Source: Sphingopyxis sp. H053
GTDB lineage: Bacteria; Pseudomonadota; Alphaproteobacteria; Sphingomonadales; Sphingomonadaceae
NCBI RefSeq assembly: GCF_001468225.1
Contig: NZ_LNRU01000004.1
Coordinates: forward strand, 1 to 64,000
DNA: 64,000 nt
Direction: 5' to 3'
Part shown: piece after piece, positions 9,341 to 18,108 of the stretch
Position numbering within the stretch: position 1 is the stretch's first letter
How the letters are laid out: every line of letters starts with the position of its first letter
Notes under the pieces: model-generated
Database searches by the model: none
Told to the model about the DNA's origin: nothing
Seen by the model: only the letters and a program-made list of their open reading frames with translations
Made by a program: the position numbers and the translations under genes

Positions 9341-10525
9341 ATGACCAGCGCACCTCCGCTCGCCTCAGCCGTTGAGGCCAACCGGCTTGGGATCGTAGCC
9401 CTTCAGGGCGGCGATCCCGCGGCCGCCGCCCAACATTTTAGCGTAGCGATCGCGGGTGACCCACAATCGGGGGCCCTGCAGCGCAATCTCGCCTCCGCGT
9501 GGCGCGCGCTCGGCGACGACGAGCGCGAACTCGCGGCACTCGAGGCCGCGCTGGCGATCGATCGGCGCGATCTGATGGCGTGGATTCGCAAGGGCGAGCG
9601 GCACGAAGCACGGGGCGACAAGGGCGCCGCGCTCGCGGCATGGAGCGCGGCGATCGCGCTCGGCGGACAGCTCAATCCGGTGCCGCCGCCGCTCGAAGCG
9701 CTGCTCGCGCACGGGCGGGTTTTTGTCGCGGCGGCGACCGAGACGATGTTTACTGCGGCATCGGACGCACTCGACGGGATGCGTGGCGACCTGTCGGAAA
9801 TCGAGGCGCGGCGCGGCGACGCCTTCATCGCGAGCGCGCTCGGCCGCCGCCGCATCTATCAGAATGAGTGCGCGGGCATTTATTACCCCTTCCTGCCCGC
9901 CGACGAATTTTTCGATCGCGGCCATTTCCCATGGTTCGCCGAAATCGAGGCGCAAACCGATGCGATCCGTGCCGAGCTGCAGGCATTGCTCGACGATCCG
10001 GGCGAGTCGCTGCGGCCCTATGTGAAGATGGACCCAGGGACGCCCGAATCGATCTGGTCGGGGCTCGACAACCGGCTCGACTGGGGGGCTTGCTTCCTGT
10101 GGGAATATGGCGAGCCCAACCAGGCGGTGCTCGATCGCTGCCCCGCGACGGCGGCTGCGCTCGCCGGTATCCCGGGCGCGCGCATCGCGGGGCGCGCACC
10201 GAGCGCTTTTTTCTCGATGCTAAAACCGCATACGCGCATCCCGCCGCACACCGGCGTCACCAATACCCGCGCGATCGTCCATCTGCCGCTGATCGTCCCG
10301 CCGGGCTGCGGGTTTCGCGTCGGCGGTGAAACCCGGGAATGGAAGGAAGGCACGGCGTTCGCCTTCGACGACACGATCGAGCATGAGGCGTGGAACGACA
10401 GCGACGATTTGCGTGCGGTGCTGATCTTCGACGTCTGGAATCCGCATCTGACGAGCAGCGAACATGAACTGCTGCGGCGTTATTTCGCGTCGGCCGACGG
10501 ATCGGGTTATGCGGTTCCGCGCTGA
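9341..10525 (+). CDS. TPR / aspartyl-asparaginyl beta-hydroxylase family protein
   Basis: A 394-residue two-part protein. Residues 5-110 form tetratricopeptide-like helices (ANRLGIVALQGGDPAAAAQHFSVAI, then LASAWRALGDDERELAALEAAL). The C-terminal half is an AspH-type cupin oxygenase: PPHTGVTNTRAIVHLPL supplies the first metal His, RVGGETREWKEGTAFAFDDTIEHEAWN the 2-oxoglutarate Arg and second His, and LIFDVWNP closes the barrel. The family uses Fe(II) and 2-oxoglutarate to hydroxylate Asp or Asn side chains. There is no signal peptide, so it should act in the cytoplasm. No ribosome-binding site is visible because the inverted-repeat element ends right at the start codon. It sits beside a putative sulfotransferase and a TonB receptor. 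Confidence 0.85.
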   Translation: MTSAPPLASAVEANRLGIVALQGGDPAAAAQHFSVAIAGDPQSGALQRNLASAWRALGDDERELAALEAALAIDRRDLMAWIRKGERHEARGDKGAALAAWSAAIALGGQLNPVPPPLEALLAHGRVFVAAATETMFTAASDALDGMRGDLSEIEARRGDAFIASALGRRRIYQNECAGIYYPFLPADEFFDRGHFPWFAEIEAQTDAIRAELQALLDDPGESLRPYVKMDPGTPESIWSGLDNRLDWGACFLWEYGEPNQAVLDRCPATAAALAGIPGARIAGRAPSAFFSMLKPHTRIPPHTGVTNTRAIVHLPLIVPPGCGFRVGGETREWKEGTAFAFDDTIEHEAWNDSDDLRAVLIFDVWNPHLTSSEHELLRRYFASADGSGYAVPR

Positions 10526-10636
10526 CCGCGCGCCGGACTGTCCTTCCTTTGCGAAATTCAGCTTTGCGAAAGCCCGTGCGACCAATATGATGCGCCATCG
10601 AGGCTGCGGGCGGGGGCCCGCGGTAGGAGGATTGCC

Positions 10637-10969
10637 ATGAAGACCAGCTTGTCCGCTTTTGTCGCGGCCGCCCTGATCGCCGCACCCGCGGCCTTTGCTG
10701 CCGAAGCGACGCCAGCCGATCGCGCACCGCCGGAAAAGGCGCCGTCGGCGATGACGCCGACCGAGATAAAGGCGTATAATGAAGGGCTGCCGCAGACCCA
10801 TCCCTATTATATCAAATGCCGCAAATCGGTCGAAATCGGCTCGCTGGTGAAGAAGAACCGCGTCTGCCACACCAATGAGCAATGGAAGGTCGCGCTCGAG
10901 AAGGGCAGCACCAGCGCGCGCGAGACCGCCGAAGCAATGCAGAGCAAGGCCGGCAACAGCTCCAACTGA
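10637..10969 (+). CDS. Small secreted protein, cysteine-pair family (1)
   Basis: A 110-residue protein with a clear signal peptide (residues 1-21, ending AFA-AE) and a strong AGGAGG ribosome-binding site. The mature part holds MTPTEIKAYNEGL and then YIKCRKSVEIGSLVKKNRVCHTNEQW, in which the two cysteines probably form a disulfide. I do not recognise a named domain. The next gene is a clear paralogue, so this is a tandem duplication. Expected location is the periplasm. Function unknown. Confidence 0.8.
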   Translation: MKTSLSAFVAAALIAAPAAFAAEATPADRAPPEKAPSAMTPTEIKAYNEGLPQTHPYYIKCRKSVEIGSLVKKNRVCHTNEQWKVALEKGSTSARETAEAMQSKAGNSSN

Positions 10970-11001
10970 ACGCTGCCTGGAACCCTTTATGGGAGGATCG
11001 G

Positions 11002-11361
11002 ATGCGTAAGATCGCGAGTTTGGGAATTCTTATAGGCCTGTCGGCGGCTTCGGCCGCGGTTGCGAGCGAGACCGAAGCGCCGTTCGCGCGCGTACCGTCG
11101 GAAATGACGGGCGAGGAGATCGACGCCTATAATATGGGGCGCGCCGCGAATGCTCCCGACTATATCCGCTGCCGCCGCATCGAGCAGATCGGCTCGCTGG
11201 TGAAGAAGCTGCGCGTCTGCAACACCAATGCCGAATGGCGGCGCATCACCGACAAGGGCAATCAGGATGCGCGCGATACGCTGGAAGCCGTTTCGCGCAG
11301 TTTCAACAACGGACAGGAACCGCGCGATCAGGCGGAGCCGCTGATCGGCCGACCGCGATAG
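11002..11361 (+). CDS. Small secreted protein, cysteine-pair family (2)
   Basis: A 119-residue paralogue of the preceding gene. It has a signal peptide (about residues 1-21), MTGEEIDAYNMG in place of MTPTEIKAYNEG, and the conserved block YIRCRR..EQIGSLVKKLRVCNTNAEW with both cysteines. The start at ATG 11002 follows GGGAGGATCGG. Outside the shared core the two proteins differ, so the duplication is not recent. A strong terminator follows and closes this two-gene unit. Function unknown; the conserved Cys pair and the GSLVKK..RVC.TN..W signature would define the family. Confidence 0.8.
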   Translation: MRKIASLGILIGLSAASAAVASETEAPFARVPSEMTGEEIDAYNMGRAANAPDYIRCRRIEQIGSLVKKLRVCNTNAEWRRITDKGNQDARDTLEAVSRSFNNGQEPRDQAEPLIGRPR

Positions 11362-11364
11362 GGA

Positions 11365-11392
11365 AAGGGCGGCATTTCTGCCGCCCTTTTGT
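11365..11392. terminator. Bidirectional terminator between convergent genes
   Basis: An AAAGGGCGGCA / TGCCGCCCTTTT hairpin with a TTTC loop. The T run on one side and A run on the other let it serve both the small secreted-protein unit (plus) and clpB (minus), whose stop is at 11393. Confidence 0.88.
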
Positions 11393-13972
11393 TTATGCCG
11401 GCGCGAGTTTCAGCGCCCCGTCGCCCTCGTCGACCTTGATCGCCTGTCCGTCCTTGACCTCGCCCTTCAGGATCAGGTCGGCGAGCGGGTCCTGCAGATA
11501 TTTCTGCACCGCGCGCTTCAGAGGCCTTGCGCCATACACCGGATCATAACCGACGCGGCCGAGCCACGCACGCGCGGCATCGGTCAGGTTTAGCGTGACT
11601 TTGCGATCGGCGAGCAGCTTCTGGACGCGCGCGACCTGGATATCGACGATGCCGCCCATATGCTGCTGCGCGAGGCGGTTGAAGAGCACGATCTCGTCGA
11701 GCCGGTTCAGGAACTCGGGCCGGAAATGTGCGCGCACGACTTCCATGACGGCGGGTTCGGCCTGTTCGACCGGCGCGTCGTCGGGGAGCGCCGCGATCGC
11801 CTGGCTGCCGAGGTTCGAGGTCAGGATGATCAGCGTGTTGGTGAAATCGACCGTGCGGCCCTGCCCGTCGGTCAGGCGCCCGTCGTCGAGCACCTGGAGC
11901 AGGATGTTGAACACGTCGGGGTGCGCTTTCTCGACCTCGTCGAACAATACGACCTGATAGGGCCGGCGGCGCACCGCTTCGGTGAGCGTGCCGCCCTCTT
12001 CATAGCCGACATAGCCCGGGGGCGCGCCGACGAGCCGCGCGACGCTGTGCTTTTCCATGAATTCGGACATGTCGATGCGGACCATCGCATTGTCGTCGTC
12101 GAACAGGAAACGCGCGAGCGCCTTGGTGAGTTCGGTCTTGCCGACACCCGTGGGGCCGAGGAAGAGGAAGCTGCCGAGCGGGCGGTTCGGATCCTGAAGC
12201 CCGGCGCGCGCGCGGCGGACAGCGGTCGACACCGCGCGGACGGCTTCGTCCTGCCCGATGACGCGCTGTTCGAGCGTGCTCTCCATGCCAAGCAATTTCT
12301 CGCGCTCGCCTTCCATCATCCGGTCGACGGGAATGCCGGTCCATTTGCTGACCACCGCGGCGATATCGTCGGCGGTGACTTCCTCGCGCAGCATCGCGTT
12401 GCCCGCGGCGGCTTCGGCGTCGGCGAGCCTCTTTTCGAGGCCGGGGATGGTGCCGTAGCTGAGCTCGCCCGCCTTCGCGAGATCGCCCGCGCGCTGCGCC
12501 TGGTCGAGCGCCGAACGCGCGGCGTCGAGCTCTTCCTTGATCTTCGCCTCGGCATGGATCTTGTCTTTTTCGGCCTGCCATTTCTGGGTGAGGCCCGCCG
12601 ACTGCTGCTCGAGGTTCGCGAGTTCGGCCTGCAGGCTTGCGAGCCGGTCCTTCGACGCGGCGTCGGTTTCCTTCGAAAGCGCCGATTCCTCGATCTTCAT
12701 CTGGATGATGCGGCGGTCGAGCGTCTCGATTTCCTCGGGCTTCGATTCGACCTCCATCCGGATGCGGCTCGCGGCCTCGTCCATCAGGTCGATCGCCTTG
12801 TCGGGCAGAAAGCGGTCGGAGATATAGCGGTTCGACAAGGTCGCGGCGGCGACGATCGCGCCGTCGGTGATCCGCACGCCGTGGTGCAGCTCGTATTTTT
12901 CCTTGAGGCCGCGGAGGATCGAGATCGAATCCTCGACCGTCGGTTCGCCGACGAACACCGGCTGGAAGCGCCGCTGGAGCGCGGGGTCCTTTTCGACATG
13001 CTTGCGATATTCGTCGAGCGTCGTCGCGCCGATGCAGTGAAGTTCGCCGCGCGCGAGCGCGGGCTTCAAGAGGTTCGACGCGTCCATCGCGCCCTCGCCC
13101 TTGCCCGCGCCGACGAGCGTGTGCATCTCGTCGATGAACAGGATGATCTCGCCCTCGGCGGCTTTCACATCGTCGAGCACGCCCTTCAGGCGCTCTTCGA
13201 ACTCGCCGCGATATTTGGCGCCCGCGATCAGCGCGCCCATGTCGAGCGAGAGGAGGCGGCGGTCCTTCAAACTGTCGGGGACGTCGCCGTTGGTGATGCG
13301 CAGCGCAAGGCCCTCGGCGATCGCGGTCTTGCCGACGCCGGGTTCGCCGATCAGCACGGGGTTGTTCTTGGTGCGGCGCGCGAGGATCTGGATCGTGCGG
13401 CGAATTTCCTCGTCGCGGCCGATCACCGGATCGAGCTTGCCCTCGCGTGCGACTTCGGTGAGGTCGCGGGCGAATTTCTTGAGCGCTTCGTAGCGGTCTT
13501 CGCTGCTCGCAGTGTCGGCAGTGCGTCCGCCGCGCAGGTCGTTGATCGCGCTATTGAGCGCGTCGGCCTTCACGCCGGCATCGGCGAACGCCTTGCCCAC
13601 CGGGGTAGTGGCCGAAAGCACCATCGCGAGGAGGAGCCGTTCGACGGTGACATAGCCGTCACCCGCCTTGGTCGCCACTTGCTCCGCCTGATCGAGCAGG
13701 CGGACCGCGTCATTATCGAGCCCCGGCGTTTGCTGCGCGCCCGATCCCGACACGGCGGGGACCTTGGCAAGCAGCGCGTCGATGCCGGCGACCGCGCGCT
13801 TTGCGTCGCCGCCGCTCTTCGCGATCAGGCCCGCGGCCATGCCTTCATTGTCTTCGAGCAGCGCCTTGGCGATATGCTCGGGCGAGATCCGCTGGTGGTT
13901 CATGCGGATCGCGATCGTCTGCGCCGCCTGCAGGAAGCCTTTGGCGCGGTCGGTAAATTTTTCGAGGTTCAT
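11393..13972 (-). CDS. clpB: ATP-dependent disaggregase ClpB
   Basis: An 859-residue Hsp100 chaperone that works with DnaK to pull proteins out of aggregates. In order: the N-terminal Clp repeat domain ([18 protein letters not shown]), AAA module 1 with Walker [14 protein letters not shown] and Walker [16 protein letters not shown], the long coiled-coil middle domain (about residues 400-530) that separates ClpB from ClpA, and AAA module 2 with [14 protein letters not shown] and [14 protein letters not shown]. The length is normal for the family. AAAGGGG precedes the ATG at 13972, and a sigma-32-like promoter lies directly upstream, so heat-shock control is likely. Confidence 0.98.
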   Translation of the reverse strand: MNLEKFTDRAKGFLQAAQTIAIRMNHQRISPEHIAKALLEDNEGMAAGLIAKSGGDAKRAVAGIDALLAKVPAVSGSGAQQTPGLDNDAVRLLDQAEQVATKAGDGYVTVERLLLAMVLSATTPVGKAFADAGVKADALNSAINDLRGGRTADTASSEDRYEALKKFARDLTEVAREGKLDPVIGRDEEIRRTIQILARRTKNNPVLIGEPGVGKTAIAEGLALRITNGDVPDSLKDRRLLSLDMGALIAGAKYRGEFEERLKGVLDDVKAAEGEIILFIDEMHTLVGAGKGEGAMDASNLLKPALARGELHCIGATTLDEYRKHVEKDPALQRRFQPVFVGEPTVEDSISILRGLKEKYELHHGVRITDGAIVAAATLSNRYISDRFLPDKAIDLMDEAASRIRMEVESKPEEIETLDRRIIQMKIEESALSKETDAASKDRLASLQAELANLEQQSAGLTQKWQAEKDKIHAEAKIKEELDAARSALDQAQRAGDLAKAGELSYGTIPGLEKRLADAEAAAGNAMLREEVTADDIAAVVSKWTGIPVDRMMEGEREKLLGMESTLEQRVIGQDEAVRAVSTAVRRARAGLQDPNRPLGSFLFLGPTGVGKTELTKALARFLFDDDNAMVRIDMSEFMEKHSVARLVGAPPGYVGYEEGGTLTEAVRRRPYQVVLFDEVEKAHPDVFNILLQVLDDGRLTDGQGRTVDFTNTLIILTSNLGSQAIAALPDDAPVEQAEPAVMEVVRAHFRPEFLNRLDEIVLFNRLAQQHMGGIVDIQVARVQKLLADRKVTLNLTDAARAWLGRVGYDPVYGARPLKRAVQKYLQDPLADLILKGEVKDGQAIKVDEGDGALKLAPA

Positions 13973-13998
13973 TCAGAAAGCCCCTTTCTTGCCGAGCA

Positions 13999-14026
13999 AG
14001 ATAGTGTTGCTATTTGGCAACACAAG
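13999..14026 (-). promoter_or_regulatory. Sigma-32 (RpoH)-type promoter of clpB
   Basis: Read on the minus strand, CTTG (14026-14023), 17 bases, then ACTATCT (14005-13999) fits the alphaproteobacterial RpoH pattern CTTG-N17-CYTATNT with one mismatch. It lies 27 bases before the clpB start codon, which leaves a very short leader. Confidence 0.7.
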
Positions 14027-14039
14027 GGGCTTGCTACCA

Positions 14040-14122
14040 GTTCCGTTCGCATCGAGCGAAGTCGCGATGCCCATCGTGGCACACGCCTTCACGGTGTCTC
14101 GACTTCGCTCGACACGAACGGG
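14040..14122. repeat. Imperfect inverted repeat (TCGAGCGAAGTCG type)
   Basis: The left arm holds CCGTTCGCATCGAGCGAAGT and the right arm its approximate reverse complement (ACTTCGCTCGACACGAACGG). It lies between clpB and the M17 aminopeptidase gene. This kind of palindrome is common between genes in sphingomonads. It could also end the transcript arriving from the aminopeptidase gene. Confidence 0.7.
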
Positions 14123-14132
14123 AATGAGGGCG

Positions 14133-15707
14133 TCACTCCCCGCTACGCGCAAGCTGGTCGAGCAGCCGCACGCCGAAGCCCGTCATTCCCTTGGGGACGA
14201 GCGAGGTCGCCTTTTCGGAGCGGTTGACCCCGGCGATGTCGAGATGCGCCCACGGCGTCGCCTCGTCGACGAAGAAGCCGATGAAATGCGCGCCGAGGCT
14301 CGCGCCCGGTCCCTGCCCGGTCGCGGAGTTGCGGATGTCGGCGATGTCGGACTTCATCCGCTCGGCATAATCCTTGTGGAGCGGCAGGCGCCACAATTCC
14401 TCGCCGCTCGCGGTGCCGGCGGCGATCAGGCGCGCCGCGAGCGCCTCGTCGCGCGCGAAGAGGCCCGCATAGCTGTTGTCGAGCGCGCCGACGACCGCAC
14501 CGGTGAGCGTCGCGATGTTGACGATCGCGATGGGCCGATAGGCTTTGGCGACATATTCATTGGCATCGGCAAGGACGAGGCGCCCTTCGGCGTCGGCGTT
14601 GACCATCTCGATCGTCTTGCCCGACATGGTGCGGGTCACGTCGCCCGGACGCTGCGCATTGCCGTCGGGCATATTCTCGGCGAGCGCCGCGACGCCGACG
14701 ACATGCACCGGTGCGCGCGATTTGGCGAGCGAGACAACCGCGCCCATCACCGATGCGGCGCCCGACATATCGCCCTTCATATTGCCCATTCCGGCGCCGG
14801 GTTTCAGCGACAGGCCGCCCGAATCGAAGGTGATGCCCTTGCCGACGAAGGCCGTCGGCGCGTCGGGCGAACCGGCGCCGCGATAGCGGATAAGCAGCAG
14901 CCGCGACCCGCGCGGGCTGCCCTGGCCGACGCCGACGAGCGTTCCCATGCCGAGTTTGCGCATCGCGGCTTCGTCGAGCACCTCGATGCTGACGCCCGGC
15001 GTGCCCGCCAGCGTTTCGCGCACGCGCGCGACGAAGCTTTCGGGATAGATGACGTTCGCGGGCTCGTTGGCGAGATCGCGCGACAGGCGCACGCCTTCGA
15101 CGAGTGGTTTCCAGCGATTGGCGAACGCGGTTTCGGCGCCCGACGGATTGGCGCCGACAAACGTCACCGCGCCCGTCGGCGGTGCCTTTTTGTCGACGGT
15201 CTTGTAGCGGTCGAAGCGATATTGGCCGAGCGCGAAGCCATAGGCGACATCGGCGGCCGAGACGTCGCCGAAGGCACCCGCGATGGCCACGGGCTGCGCT
15301 TCGCTCTTGAGTTCCTGCGCGGCCTTGCCGCCCGCTTCGGCGAGCGCGAGCGAAGAGGGGGTGGCACCCGCGCCGACGAGCAGGATGCGCGGGTACGCGC
15401 CGATACCGCGCAGCGACAATGTCGTGCCCGCCTTACCGTCGAAGCTCGCTGCAGCGATCGCGGCGGTGATCGCCGTGCGCTCGGCAGCGCCCAGCGCGAT
15501 TCCGTCGAGCGGCGGCAGGGCGGCGTCGGTCATCACGATGACGAGCGCAGCGCCTGCCGGAGCGTTGGGTGCGAAGCCGATCGCGCGCTCGGCACTATTG
15601 CCGACGGTTGCCGGAACGACGCCCGATCCGGCGGTAGTCTGCGCCATCGCGGCGGGCGCGAGGGTGAGCGACAGGCAAGCGGAAAGGAGCAGGCATTTCA
15701 TGCGCAT
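14133..15707 (-). CDS. Exported M17 family leucyl aminopeptidase
   Basis: A 524-residue dimetal aminopeptidase. The C-terminal catalytic domain has the M17 blocks VGKGITFDSGGLSLKPGAGMGNMKGDMSGAA and NADAEGRLVLADA, which carry the metal ligands and the active-site Lys and Arg. Unlike cytoplasmic PepA it starts with a signal peptide (MRMKCLLLSACLSLTLAPAAMAQ), so it should act in the periplasm on imported peptides. The ATG at 15707 gives the intact signal; 15701 is the alternative. It diverges from a penicillin-acylase-family gene with about 150 bases between the two starts, and an M16 peptidase follows that, so the locus is rich in peptide-processing enzymes. Confidence 0.92.
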   Translation of the reverse strand: MRMKCLLLSACLSLTLAPAAMAQTTAGSGVVPATVGNSAERAIGFAPNAPAGAALVIVMTDAALPPLDGIALGAAERTAITAAIAAASFDGKAGTTLSLRGIGAYPRILLVGAGATPSSLALAEAGGKAAQELKSEAQPVAIAGAFGDVSAADVAYGFALGQYRFDRYKTVDKKAPPTGAVTFVGANPSGAETAFANRWKPLVEGVRLSRDLANEPANVIYPESFVARVRETLAGTPGVSIEVLDEAAMRKLGMGTLVGVGQGSPRGSRLLLIRYRGAGSPDAPTAFVGKGITFDSGGLSLKPGAGMGNMKGDMSGAASVMGAVVSLAKSRAPVHVVGVAALAENMPDGNAQRPGDVTRTMSGKTIEMVNADAEGRLVLADANEYVAKAYRPIAIVNIATLTGAVVGALDNSYAGLFARDEALAARLIAAGTASGEELWRLPLHKDYAERMKSDIADIRNSATGQGPGASLGAHFIGFFVDEATPWAHLDIAGVNRSEKATSLVPKGMTGFGVRLLDQLARSGE

Positions 15708-15856
15708 GGTTCGATAATCCCCGTTGTTCAATGACCTGCACCCTACATAGCCGTGTGCGGCGTGCCCGCAAATCCGCCTCGACGAACGACAGTCGCTTGC
15801 CATCGGACGACATGGCCGCCACAGATGCGCCGGACCAGGTGCGAAGAGGACCAGAG

Positions 15857-18013
15857 ATGCTGCGACGGATTTTGCTGGGATTCCTGCTGCTGCTGGTGCT
15901 CACCGCCGCGTCGCTCGCGCTCTGGGAGCCGCTGACCGCCGAAGCGCCCGCCGCGCCCGCATTCAAGCCCGCCGACGTTCGGATTGCGCGCGACAAATTC
16001 GGTGTGCCGCATATCTTCGGCAAGACCGACGCCGACGTCGCTTATGGCGTTGCCTACGCGCACGCCGAGGATGATTTCTCGACCTTGCAGGAAGTGCTTG
16101 CGATGACGCGCGGCCGCGCGGGCGCGATGCTGGGCGAGGATGGCGCGAAGATCGACTATGCCGAAGCGCTTCTCGGCGTCCGCGCGACGACGGCGCGCGA
16201 CTGGCCGCGGCTGCCCCAGGATGTAAGGGCGCTGTTCACGGCCTATGCCGCGGGGCTCAATCATTATGCAGAGAAGCATCCCGGCGAGGTGCGCCTGTCG
16301 GGGCTGTTCCCCGCGACCGGCGAGGATGTCGTTGCGGGTTTCGTGCTGCGCTCGCCCTTTTTCTTCGGGCTCGATTCGGTGCTGGGGTCGCTCGTCGAAG
16401 GCAAGGCGATCGGGCGCGAGGGCGGGCCGGCACTCGATGCGACGGGCAAGCTGGTCCCGCGCGAACTGACCCCGGTCGGCACCGATCCCGCCGACAATGG
16501 ATCGAACGGCATGGCGGTTGCGCCGGCGCGCTCGACCGACGGCGCGACGCGGCTTGTGTCGAACTCGCACCAGCCGTGGACGGGCGGCGTTGCATGGTAC
16601 GAATTGGTCGTCCATTCGGAGGAAGGCTGGGATTTCGCCGGCGCGAACTTCCCCGGCTCGCCCTATCCGTTCCTCGGCCACAATAAATATCTCGGCTGGA
16701 CGAATACGGTGAACCGGCCCGATCTGATCGATGTCTACAAGCTGGTGCTCGACGACAGCGGCGAAAATTATCGCTTCGACGGCCAATGGCGGCCGCTCGA
16801 AAAGAAGCGCATCTGGCTGAAGGTCAAAGTCGGCCCGTTCGTGCTGCCGATCCCGCGCACCACCTGGCGCTCGGTCCACGGGCCGGTGGTGAAGAATGAA
16901 AAGGGCGCGTTCGCGATCCGCTATGCGGGGATCGATCAGGCGAATATGGTCACCCAATATTACCGGCTGAACAAGGCGAAGAGCTTCGCCGAGTGGCGCG
17001 CCGCGATGGCGGGGCAGGGCGTGCCCGCGACCAATTTCATCTACGCCGATGCGAAGGGCAATATCGGGCTTTTCTATAATGCGATGTTCCCCGACCGGCA
17101 GCCGGGGTTCAACTGGCGCGGCGTGCTGCCCGGTGACACGTCGGCGGATCTGTGGACGCAGACGCTGCCGTTCGACCGCGTGCCCGCGCTGGTCAATCCG
17201 CGCTCGGGCTATGTGATGAACGCGAACAACACGCCGTGGGTCGCGGCGGGGCCGGGCGACGAGCTCGACGCCGCGGCCTTTTCGCCACTGCTCGGCATCG
17301 AGGACGATATGACCAACCGCGCGACGCGGCTGATCGAGCTGTTCGAGGCGTCGGGGCAGATCGACGAGGCGCGGCTGAAGGCGATCAAATATGACACCGC
17401 CTATGCAAAGACGGGCTATGCGAAGGCGTGGATGAACCGCGTGCTCGCGCTCGACACGAAAGGCGACCCGGCGCTTCGCGAGGCCCAGAACCTGCTCCGC
17501 CGCTGGGACTGGAACCTCGACGGCAGGGGGAAGGGCGACGCGCTGGCGTTGATGGTTCTGCGCCCGGCGAACGGCAGCCATTACCAGCGCCGCGCCGCGC
17601 CCGATCCGCGCACGATATTGAAAGAGACGGTCGCGCATCTGCAGGATCATTTCGACGGGCTCGATCCGAAGCTCGGGACCGTATTGCGCCTCCGGCATGG
17701 CGAGGGAGCGAACCGCGTCGACCTGCCGCTCGATGGCGGCAACGACACGGTGCGCGCGTCGACCTTGTGGGATGCCGAACCCGACGGGCGGCTGAAGGTG
17801 CGCCACGGCGACAGCTTCATCATGTTCGTGACGTGGGATGCCGAGGGCCGGGTCCGGTCCGAATCGATCCAGCCTTTCGGGTCGGCGACGACGCGGCCGG
17901 GCAGCCCGCACTATAATGATCAGGCGCCGCTGTTCGTGGCGCACAAGCTCAAGCCCGTGCTGTTCGATCCGGCGGCGCTGAAAGCGAGCGGGGCGCGCTT
18001 CTATCGACCTTGA
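15857..18013 (+). CDS. Penicillin acylase family protein (Ntn hydrolase)
   Basis: A 718-residue precursor of the penicillin/cephalosporin/AHL acylase family. Residues 5-23 form an N-terminal hydrophobic segment (membrane anchor or signal). The alpha part holds IARDKFGVPHIFGKTDADVAYGVAYAHAEDD. Autocleavage should occur before Ser216 in DNGSNGMAVAP, which becomes the N-terminal nucleophile of the beta chain. SNSHQPW, FPGSPYPFLGHNKYLGWTNT and the late HYNDQAPLF motif are also typical. It hydrolyses amide bonds of acylated substrates such as N-acyl-homoserine lactones or beta-lactams; which one cannot be told here. The ATG at 15857 follows AGAGGA. Confidence 0.93.
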   Translation: MLRRILLGFLLLLVLTAASLALWEPLTAEAPAAPAFKPADVRIARDKFGVPHIFGKTDADVAYGVAYAHAEDDFSTLQEVLAMTRGRAGAMLGEDGAKIDYAEALLGVRATTARDWPRLPQDVRALFTAYAAGLNHYAEKHPGEVRLSGLFPATGEDVVAGFVLRSPFFFGLDSVLGSLVEGKAIGREGGPALDATGKLVPRELTPVGTDPADNGSNGMAVAPARSTDGATRLVSNSHQPWTGGVAWYELVVHSEEGWDFAGANFPGSPYPFLGHNKYLGWTNTVNRPDLIDVYKLVLDDSGENYRFDGQWRPLEKKRIWLKVKVGPFVLPIPRTTWRSVHGPVVKNEKGAFAIRYAGIDQANMVTQYYRLNKAKSFAEWRAAMAGQGVPATNFIYADAKGNIGLFYNAMFPDRQPGFNWRGVLPGDTSADLWTQTLPFDRVPALVNPRSGYVMNANNTPWVAAGPGDELDAAAFSPLLGIEDDMTNRATRLIELFEASGQIDEARLKAIKYDTAYAKTGYAKAWMNRVLALDTKGDPALREAQNLLRRWDWNLDGRGKGDALALMVLRPANGSHYQRRAAPDPRTILKETVAHLQDHFDGLDPKLGTVLRLRHGEGANRVDLPLDGGNDTVRASTLWDAEPDGRLKVRHGDSFIMFVTWDAEGRVRSESIQPFGSATTRPGSPHYNDQAPLFVAHKLKPVLFDPAALKASGARFYRP

Positions 18014-18108
18014 AAGCCCGATGCTGCTGTCCTAAACCATTGATACAGTGCCGTCCGGCATCCGGTCGCACGCGGGCATAGAGCCTGCGCCCGAACAAGA
18101 GGATTTTC

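Noticed and set aside
11660..14227. An 855-codon plus-strand open frame opposite clpB
   Set aside because: clpB is certain on the minus strand; this frame is antisense and runs into the inverted repeat beyond it.
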